Source: Thalassiosira profunda
Lineage: Eukaryota; Bacillariophyta; Thalassiosirophyceae; Thalassiosirales; Thalassiosiraceae
Assembly: GCA_036939355.1 (NCBI GenBank)
Contig: JALLAP010000162.1
Span: 1-28,937 of the forward strand
Length of the DNA: 28,937 nt
Reading direction: 5' to 3'
Part shown: in pieces, positions 9,778 through 19,000 of the stretch
Position numbering within the stretch: position 1 is the first letter of the stretch
Layout of the letters: each line of letters starts with the position of its first letter
Program-made: the position numbers and the translations under genes
Notes under the pieces: model-generated
Databases searched by the model: none
The model's input: only the letters and a program-made list of their open reading frames with translations
Told to the model about the DNA's origin: nothing

Positions 9778-10865
9778 TTACATCAAAGCATGGGCCGCCA
9801 CGGAGGCGAGGGCTGCAACAGCGAAGCCGCGCATCTTGGCGAAGCCAGCAGCACCCACATTTCGCGAAGAAGCGGAAGACGAGTCCGTGTGGGCGTCGTT
9901 CCACAAATCGGCGAAGTACCCGACAGCATCGTCGTAATCCTCGGCACCGGAATAATCCTCGGCACCGGAATAATCGACAGCATCCGACGCCGTCACTTCG
10001 GACGCCGGGAGGAGCTTCATCACGGCAACTTCCCCTTCACCACCGGCGAGAGTATCAACGTCGGTAAGGCTGGAATCGAAATTGGTGCACTTCTCAGAGA
10101 CCAGATCGTTGGTGCAAGTCACTTCGAGCTGCAAAAGCGAGAGCGCGGAGAAAGATGGAGATGAGACAAAACTCATCTTGGTTCTAGAGCGAGCAACGTA
10201 AGACAACTCACGCCCTTCCCTCCGTTGCAAGTTCCGCACGTGCACTGGGTGCCATCTTCGAAGTCGAGACTGCACTCGGTAATCTCGAAGTAGTCGAGAA
10301 CCTTCGCTGCCATCTCGTCTTCCGTCATTGCCTCGACATCGAGTTGGCCTGACATCACATCGTCCACCATAGCTCCATTATCGACGGTGGCCGTAATCGA
10401 GGAGCACCCACGGCCAAGGTCGGCCATGTAGTCCGGAGAATTGTAGGTGAAGCAATCGTTCAACGAAATGGTGTTCTTGGCGAACGGGTCGATGCCCATG
10501 GACAGCTCGAACTCGCTGTCGGCGACGCAGAACTGATCCTGGCAGACCTCATCTTCGACGCCGCAGTTCGCCACGAGGTCGAACTGTTCGTTGCAGCCAA
10601 ACTCGGAGCATACGACGCCTTCGGCTTCCATTTCTTCGACGGGAAGCTCCTCGTTGAGAGCGTCGCAGAGCATGGCTTCCATCCCTTCCAACTTACGGTT
10701 GCCGTTGCTTTTGTTGGGATGGACCTGCTTGAGAACCTTGTAGATGTAGGTGGAGTAGGACTCGACGCGCTTCTTCTTGAGCGAGCGAACGCGGTCGGAG
10801 AGCGGGGAGCCTTGGGCCTCGGCCGAGGCAGCTGCAGCGAGGGTCAAGAAGAGTACGGTCTTCAT
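9778..10865 (-). CDS. Secreted, probably GPI-anchored Cys-rich protein with a histone H2B-like segment
   Basis: Exon 1 is 10865-10212 and exon 2 is 10128-9778. The 83-bp intron starts GTGAGT and ends TTTTGCAG. The product is 334 residues. Residues 1-15 (MKTVLFLTLAAAASA) form a signal peptide. Residues 30-51 (KKKRVESYSTYIYKVLKQVH, then PN) match the start of the histone H2B fold almost exactly. The rest of the H2B fold is absent. An acidic region with 14 cysteines follows, including a CTCGTC cluster (TQCTCGTCNGGKG) next to the intron. The C-terminus has a short repeat (DYSGAE twice), a Ser-rich stretch and a hydrophobic tail (MRGFAVAALASVAAHALM) typical of a GPI-anchor signal. It probably belongs to a family of secreted Cys-rich diatom proteins of unknown function. 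It is convergent with GCP2, 84 bp apart. Confidence 0.8.
9943..9978 (-). repeat. 18-bp tandem repeat (two copies) in the Cys-rich protein gene
   Basis: GGCACCGGAATAATC occurs at 9943 and again at 9961, giving two 18-bp units within the coding sequence that encode YSGAED twice. The units differ only in the last few bases. The repeat lies in the acidic region shortly before the Ser-rich and hydrophobic C-terminal tail. Confidence 0.85.
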
Positions 10866-11455
10866 GGTTGTGTTTGTTTAGAGATGGTTGTTGATGAGAG
10901 GATTTTGCGATTTATGATAGGTCCCCTGCCTCGCCGCAGGGGCGAAGAAGATCAAGACCTCTGCGCAAACGAGCAAGACCAGAAGCAAGTCGGCGACGCC
11001 AAACGAGGCTCAAGGCAGCATCTCGAAGGGAGATTTGACTGTGTTTGGAGGAGTCCTGGTCGTGGTCTTTTTGGGTTATCTACATCATACGTACTTTCAC
11101 TTCGATCATAGATAGGCCCCACCCTCCTCCCGCCCCGTCCCGCCTCGCCTCGCCCTCCTCCAACTCCAAAGTGGTCCACCCCCGCCTCGAGTACGATTGT
11201 CATTGCTTGCAGGTGCGTCGCCGTCGTCGACGCGTGGTTGTGGGAGGCGGCAGCCCCCTCGAATTTTGGGCACTGTTGCCGGTGCAGGTCGCGGCGGCCC
11301 GCGTGGACTACAGGACTCCGCTTCCGGACCACACGTTGCCGCGTGCCACGGATAATTGACTGCGGGAAGCGGAGGCTGTTTTTTGTACACCTTCCCCCTG
11401 CTCAGCGCTCGTTGCTCTCCTGCCGCACCACAGAGATACACAACCGACGGGAAAG
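10866..11455. other. Divergent intergenic region
   Basis: This is the gap between the start of the minus-strand Cys-rich secreted protein and the plus-strand LRR-family gene. I see no reading frame that looks like protein and no recognisable RNA gene. A pyrimidine-rich patch lies at about 11118-11165. The region presumably holds both promoters and 5'-UTRs. A short upstream exon of the LRR gene cannot be excluded. Confidence 0.4.
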
Positions 11456-12873
11456 ATGCTTCGGGTTCCTTCGAGTGCCCGTAGACTACCCGAGACCGTG
11501 CCTGCTGTCATCTTTACTGAAGACAGAGCCGAAATAACTTACTCGCGTCGTGATAATACTGATTGGGCGAGCGTGGGGGGCACCATTGCACAAAGTACAC
11601 ATCTCACATCCCTTTCAGTATCTGGTTACCAGCGGTCTAAACGATGTGAATATTGGTCCCCGAACGCTTCAGCGAAATCATTTTGGGCGGCAGTGTCACG
11701 CAATCGATCCATTGAGCATTTGGAGATAGTCCGTCGGTGCTGCCTCGACAAGGGGATATTTTGCTCCTTGCTCAAATTCATTCGGAACAACCACAAGCTC
11801 CGGGCGGTCATTATACGTTGTTGTCCAGGGGAGGGAGTTGACCTTTGCGTGGAATTGGACAAGCTTCTTAATGACCAAAGTCATCATCTTGAACACATCG
11901 AGACGACAATCCAAACCTCATCCGATGATGATGAGAACAAATCGAAAGCCCTCGCGACTGTTATTGCCAACATTCGGAACTCATCAGTGAAAAGGTTGGG
12001 GTTGAGCGACATGGATTGTCCTTGGGGTTATGATCTCATCGCAGACCTTCAGCATTTCTCCGGGCTTGAAAGCTTATCCCTGAGGTACACCATTCCTTAT
12101 GGCTGGACGGTCTTGTTGACACTGCACTTGCCGGTTGCAAAACGCTGAAGACTCTCGAGCTCGAGCTCTGGAATAGGACTACCCAATACGACGAGGAGGG
12201 CTTGCTGATCGCCGAAAGGATGACAGCATCGGGATGGCAAACATTTTTCGATCAGTTGGAACATGCAACATTTGTCTTGGAGACGCTTGATCTTTCAGGA
12301 AACGATCTTGGCGATTCATTGGTCACGTGCTTGGTGGCCCGTCTGCATCTGCCCTACCTCGCAGAGTTGACGACTCTGAAATTCGCGACACGTTGGGAGA
12401 GCAGGTGCATTTTGGAGGGGCTCGTGAGGGACGCCGCGGGCGCGTACAGAGTTAGCACCACCTCGACTGGTTGGGGGGCATTCGCATCATGTCTGTGCAA
12501 TACCTCATCCATCGCCGAAACATTCGCGTCCAATCACACCCTTCAACTGGTTGATACATCGCACGATGCTGGTGACATTCCCTCTGATCTTGCCTTTCTC
12601 TCGCAACTGAACGGAAGTGAGGACAAATTTGGGGTGGCGCGTCGAAAGATTATTCACTACCACTTCCACGATGGCAACAATCTACACGACCTCGCTGACT
12701 TTGAGGTTGATCTCTATCCGCGTGTCATCGCCTGGCTCGGAAGGGATTTGGGTGGGTTGCCACTGCTTTATCAATTCATTCGAGGCATGCCTTCATTGTG
12801 CGGACCAACGGTCGAAACCACAGCTGGCGTGGAGGCTTGTCGTGGCGCTGATGATACGACGGCCCGATTATGA
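11456..12873 (+). pseudogene. Diatom-type LRR-family gene broken by a frameshift
   Basis: The first frame runs from the ATG at 11456 to a stop at 12146-12148 and contains irregular leucine-rich units (STHLTSLSVSG, RSIEHLEIVRRC, SSVKRLGLSDMD, FSGLESLSLRY). The sequence continues in the -1 frame from about 12100 with further LRR text (CKTLKTLELELW, FVLETLDLSGNDLGD) to the stop at 12871-12873. The C-terminal part (FASNHTLQLVDTS, DKFGVARRKIIHYHF, VIAWLGRDLGG, QFIRGMPSLC) resembles the conserved end of a large LRR family I associate with diatoms. A one-base loss near 12100 explains the break. The only GT-AG intron giving the right frame would be about 41 bp and would remove LRR-like coding. The gene looks less GC-rich than its neighbours. 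It could be a pseudogene or a sequencing error. Confidence 0.6.
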
Positions 12874-13083
12874 GCTTTGGTGCTCGCCGTGCCCGGGGGT
12901 GTGGCCCTAGCCATGCACGATTTTTGTATGGCAAAAGCCGCGAGGGCGAGCGACGTGGCGCAAGCGCATCCGAAGTTATGCTCGGAGAAGCAGCGGAGGC
13001 TACGATACATCGATAAGGTCGATGAGATGAATCAAACTGATACAATGACACAATCTACTTGTTTCTTGTCCCCTAAAGTAAAT

Positions 13084-16000
13084 CTAAGCAAACCCAAATC
13101 CGCCGCTCCCCTCTTGGATGGCGTACATCAACTTCTCCTTCATTTCTTCCTCGGACTTGTAGAGCGGCAAATCCAGGGCGTTGAAGCAAGTGTGGGCCGA
13201 CATCAGTGCGCCCGCGGGCCCCGAGGCCTTCGTGATGCTGAACTTCTGCACGCCTCGCATCCCCTGCAATTCGCTGAAGCCCGAAAGGGGAACCTTCGAA
13301 CTGCCCGTGACGAATTGGAGGAAGGAGGCCTTCTGGCTCCGCGTGAGGGCGAACAGGATGTTCCAGAACCAGCCAATCTCCTTGTCCGCCGGTCGGTACC
13401 CGTGGTAATCCGTGTTCTTCTTGAGGTCGTGAATATCGATATCCGGCATGCCGGAAATCAGGAGCTCTAGCTCCTTCGCCGTGAAGATCGAGATGAGATC
13501 GGTGTCGACCATTTCATGGAAGCCTTCCAGGAAGGCCTTGATCTGTTTCTCGATGGCCGTGGTCATGCGGTGCTGGCATACGAGGTCCACGTAGCGTTCC
13601 TTCGTCTCCTCCGTGACGGCGATCGTGCGACCGTCCGGGATGAGGTCAATCGTCCGGCTGCCCCCAAAACTGTGGTCTTCGGTACTCATTGTCAGCTCCA
13701 GACCAATGTCGTCGAGGTTGTGCTCCAATATCATCTGCAGATTCTTGTAGTAATCCGGACTGCGGGAAGTGGAAAGATGCTGTTAGACATTGGTGCACAA
13801 GATGTGAGCATCGATTGGCAACTGACGACTCACTCGATAGCTTGCATGTCGTCGACCTTGGGCTTCTCGCCGAGCATATGCTTGTACAAGCTCCGCGTGA
13901 AGTGAGCGTCGAGCAAGAAGCCGTCCACCACGGCCTTGCCCACGATGCGGCCGACGAAGCGGAAGTAGCGCATGTCGTCAGGGTTGATGCTGGAGTTGGG
14001 GTTCGGCTGGAACGTACACCCATCCTCCGTGGACATGAAGAGCGCATAGTTGGGGTTGAACATCTCCTTTGCGAGGATCGCGAAGAACTCTCGCGACAGC
14101 CCTCCGGCGTCGACCCCCTCTTCGTTGACGAACGTGATGTGCAGTCGCCCCCGGAGCTCGTCCGCGTTTCGATGGATGAACGCGTGGAAGGAGTCTTCGA
14201 ACACGTGCTTGCGGCGAAGGTTGAGGCGGAAGCTGCCATGGCGGCGGCTCGCTGGGGTGCACAAAGAGCAATAGGGTGTGAGGATGGGCAATCAGCACCT
14301 GGAGTTGAATCAAGCAGGAACATCACGTACCTTGCTGCCGCAATCGTCGCACTTGCGCTTTGAACCAATGCCGCTTCACGTCGAAATCGAGGAACACCCG
14401 GCACTTGGGCATCTTGACCATCGCCTTCAGGCCCTTCTCCAGCAACGAAGGGTTCGAGCGGAGGAGCGCATTGAGCAACGTCTTGTTCCTGCCCGCAAAT
14501 TGAACAACACGGCTGTTTTCGTCTTCTGTTGTCGTTCCCTCTCCGCTGGACGGGACATTGGCATTGACCATGAAGAAGGCCTCGATGGCCGGCAAGAACC
14601 TCGTGATGAGCTGGCTGCTCGAGGTCTGCAGCTTCTTCTTGTCATCGCCATCCGCCGCCTCGTCGTTGTTGTCCTCGCCATCGTTTTCGTCGTCCTCAGC
14701 AGCAATTGCCACGCCTTCTAACTTGGCCGTGGTCTGGAGACACGAATTCAACTCGTCGAAGAACGAGTCCAAGTGGAGAGACTGAAGGAAGGAAATGAAC
14801 TCTGAATTCCCTTCGCCCCTCGACTCATCGTCCTGGACGCAGAGAGAATTGAGCATCTGCAGCACGCGCAGCAGCTTGAGCTCTGCGTTGCTAGTTGCCA
14901 GCGCCACGGCGCTGGATTGCGTTGGTCCGCCATCGCCGCCGCCTTGTGCTTTATCGCGATATTGTTTCGACGCGGAGGCCACCCTCAAACGCACGCCGAC
15001 AGCTTTCAGATCGCGAGTTGCAGCTTTTCCGAGGCCTTCCGCGACAAGAGCCAGCTCTCGCAAGAGGAGGGTACGATTGGCCTGCGAAGAAAGACGCAGT
15101 CTCTGTCAGCTCTGAATGCACAAACTTACAAAGCAACATCTGAAACATCCGTGCTTACCTCTACTCTGCTCAACCGCCGGGCGACCGTGTTGACTTTCAA
15201 GAAGGAGGTATCTTTGCAGCTTTCCAGCCGGAGAGCATTGACCAACAGATGGAGCCTTCTCTGAGACAACGCAACACGCGGGACGCGGACCGATTCTCGG
15301 CCACCGGACGTCTGGAGCTCGCTCTCGGGAGGCTCCTGCCCGTCCTTGGGAAGTAAGGAGAGAGGAGCGACGACAATCTCAAGCACGGAGAGCAATTGCT
15401 CGAGGCTCGAGGCGCTCTGGGAGAATTGTTCGTTCCCCATGAGATCTATCAACTTGTCGAAGGAGGTCGTTTGAGATCCCCCCTCATCATCGTGACATAA
15501 CATGCTGAGGAAGGCGTGCATTGAATTAGAGCGCGTTCTCATCATATGATATGTATCAAATGCACTGCCAGCTACTCACCTGAACGCCACGCGGGGCGAG
15601 GTCTTGCACAAGGAGGAAAGAAAAGCCAATAGCCTACGACCAACGACGGGCGGGATGATGACCCTTTTTCCTTCCAGAGACGAACCGCAGGCGCTGGCAG
15701 GCAGGCACGTAGCCATAGCCACGGTTTGATCGGTACCCTGCCTCCTGCGAAGCCCAAAGCCTGCCCTTGAATTGCCGTCCTGCTCCAACCTAAGATCAGC
15801 AGCCACTCCGATGAGCGAAGACGGTGGAAAGCGGAACAGGTCCACCGCATCGTTTGTGGGGTCCGCTTTGAGCCCACCCAACAAGGCTCGAGCAGTTGTA
15901 TTGTCGCTGAGCAAGAGCGACGTCGTCACTCCCAAGAAGAAGTCCCTCGATGCCTTGCAGTGGCAGAGGTTCAGAAGGAGTTTGTTCATGACTCGCTGCG

Positions 16001-19000
16001 ACGGTTGAAGTGGTGTCAGCAAATAGAACAATCGAAGAAAGGCCTCGCTGGACTTGGGCGTCAACAAAGGGCCGAGCTTCTCGCTTGCCTCGTTGGTGTA
16101 CACGATTTGCTGTCGATCGGACTCGACCTTCAATATTCCGTTGCGTTGCCGGCGCCTCGATGCGCCTGCGTTGCCCTCTGCCGGCTGAGCTGGGGCACCT
16201 CCGGCAGCTCTTGCTCCTCCGCCGGCACCCGCACCGGCCGCGTTGGCTGCGGCCTCTTCGGATCGACGTCGGTGCTGCGCTGCCACTCGCTCCCGCAAGA
16301 CATTGGCCTCGGCAATGAGCGCGTCGGGGAGCGACGTGATGAAGGCCTCGTCGGCCGTAAGCAAAATCTCCTGACGTAAGTCCGGCGCGAGCGACGCAAG
16401 GAAAGACGCGTTGTCCATTTCTTCGGCGTTCGCCGGGTCCGCGGCTGGTTGCGCGGCCTGTTCCTCTCGCAGTCGCTGCTGCCGCTGCTCTTGTTCGATC
16501 ACCTCCCTCCTCATGTCGTCTGGTAACGATGCAAACACCTCGGGATCCATGTCTGGAGGACAGATGAGCTGGTCGCCGCCGCCGGCAGTCTCTTGCTGTT
16601 CCCGGATCACCTCCCTCTGCATTTCCTCTGGAAGCGAAGCGAACACCTCGGGATCGATATCTGGAGGACAAACCAGCTGGTCGCCACCGTTGGCAGTCTC
16701 TTCCTGGTTAGCAGCTTGCTCTTCCTGGTTGGCAGCTGGCTCGGCTGCCGGCGCCTCATCGCCGTCGTCGGCTGCAGGTGCCTCCTCAATGCCCGGTGGG
16801 TCTTCACCAGTTCCGTCTGCTGCCTCGGCAGCAGCTTCTTCTTGCACATCCTCCTCCGCCGCATCATCCCCTGCCTCAGCCATAACTACGTCGCTCGCGT
16901 CTTGGCCATTCTCCTCCTCTTCGCCAAAATCTCCCGGCACTGCATCTGCGTCCTCGTGCGCCCCTTCTTCGGCATTCTCGTCGTTTGTGGCTCCTTCGGC
17001 ACCATCCCCAAGGGCGTCAGCTTCTGCCATAACAACATCGCCTGGCGCATCGCCTTCATCGGCGGCGGCGGCAGGAACAGCAGCGTCGTCAGCCTGTGGC
17101 TCCGGGACAGCCGGGGGCTCGTCAGTTGGGGGCTCGGGGGCAGCCGGGGGCTGGGCATTGCTTGCGTCGTCTTCCGCATTGGGAGGAGGGTTGTCGCCCT
17201 CGTTTGGTTCATCGCCGTCTTCTTCATCATTCACTTCTTCTTCTGGCTCCTCGTCGCCTGCATCTTCGGCTTCATTCTCTTCCGCTTCCTCCTCGTGCGC
17301 TTCATCGTCGCCACCAGCCCGCTCGTCATCCTCATTTCCGGCGTCGGCTTCGGGTTCGTTGCTCTCCTGCGCCCTGCTCGCGTTGGACTGGTCCTGCAAG
17401 AAGGTGCTGAACGCCGCCGAAAACGCCTCCACTCCTCGATCGGGAGCCTCCGTGTCGAGCCAACCGCTGCCACTGAGGCCATTCGGCGCGGACCTTCTCG
17501 CGAGGCGGTCCGGACCATCGTGAAAACCACTACTGTCCGTCACCCTGATGACGTTTCCGTCCGCCGTCATTTGGGCCACCGTCCTGCTGACAGAACTGCG
17601 TCCGCCGGAGGTGCTTTCTCCATTCGTTGCCACCGTCGAAAGGCTTCGAAGCGAGGTGATTGGTGGAAGCCGAATCGACTGGCTGAGTGGATGAAGGGAA
17701 GGTTGGGGCTTCGAGCTGTGAGTGGAGGCGGTGACGCCCCCAGGGCCGAAGAGCGATACATCGTACGTGGACGGGCTCGCATCTTCGTCTGGGCTCGAAG
17801 GCGACGGCGAATCATCCGATTGGCCGTAGACGAATTCCATCGGGGACTCGGGGGACCGAGCGCCAAAAGCAGACGTCACGCCTGAGGAACCCCCCTGGTG
17901 AATTAAATGCCTGCTGAGGTTGGACTGGGTGCGAGCAAGGCCGGCGGGACCTCCTCTGCCATCGCCACGCACAACGCGAATGCCCAAGGCGTCCTCTACG
18001 GCATCGATCCCTTCCATGCCCATGTCGCCCCGGAGCACCGATCCCATGATCGTCTCTGCTGCATCGAGCAAGAATCCACCGTTCTGCTGCCGTCCGGCGC
18101 CCTGGGCAGCCAAGCTCTCCAACAGGCCTGACAATAGCGAGCATAAGATGTGCACAAATCTATTGAGCAAAGATGCGCACAAGATGTGCATCAAACTCTC
18201 CAAACACTCACCCCCAAGGATTCCACCGCGGCCGCCGGCGCCCGCATCGACGCGAGTCCAGCCTTCCATTGCCTCTTCCGCGTCGCCATCGGGTCTGGCG
18301 AGGCGACCCCGGACCTGTTCTATAGCGTTGGTCGCCTCGTCGGCCTCGTCGTCTTCAAAAAAGGCCTCATCGTTCTCCTCGCCCCAGTCGCCCTCGTCGT
18401 TTGCGTCACCATTAGACATGTCCTCGTCGTCGCCTTCCACGCTTTCATTTCCATCGCTTTCCTCCTCCATACCATCCGATTCAGCAGAACTCTCCTCGTC
18501 CGAAGACTCTTCGCTCTCTATTTCTTCGTCCGAGCCATCAATGTCCATTCTCGGCAAGTCCAAATGTGCCGAGTGGGTGCTGCTCTCGTCGTCGCCCATG
18601 CTTTCGTCGCTCCCCTCATCATCCTCGTCGCTGGCATTCCCTGCATCTTCCTCCTGGTCAAACGAAATGTCCAACGCGGCATCGTCGGCGAAGGACGACT
18701 CGTTGCGCTGCGAAGGGCCAAACGTTCCTCGGCGGGTCTTCGCCTTTTTCGTATCCTTCTCGGCCATTTCCGTGACGCTCTTGTAGACGGACGAGCGAGT
18801 GAAGATCTCGAGAGGTTTGATCAGGGAGGAGGCAACTGATGTAGCCATGGGATCTTCGAGGTCGATCTGCTCGATGGCCGCCATCAATGCGTGCGGCGCG
18901 CCTGCTTCTAACATGAGCTTAATAATTTCCACGCTGAGCGACGAGTTCGACTCCTGACCACCCTTGGGCGAGGCTAGACCGGTGCAAAGCTGTTTGAGTG

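Noticed and set aside
12104..12144. A 41-bp intron to explain the LRR gene frameshift
   Set aside because: It has GT-AG ends and the right length modulo three, but is shorter than every other intron here and would delete coherent LRR sequence (TALAGCKTLK). A one-base loss is simpler.
16593..17885. 430-codon plus-strand frame opposite the HECT ligase
   Set aside because: It lies antisense to the acidic linker exon. Its Arg/Leu/Val-rich composition is what the complement of Glu/Asp/Ala codons produces, and no domain is visible.
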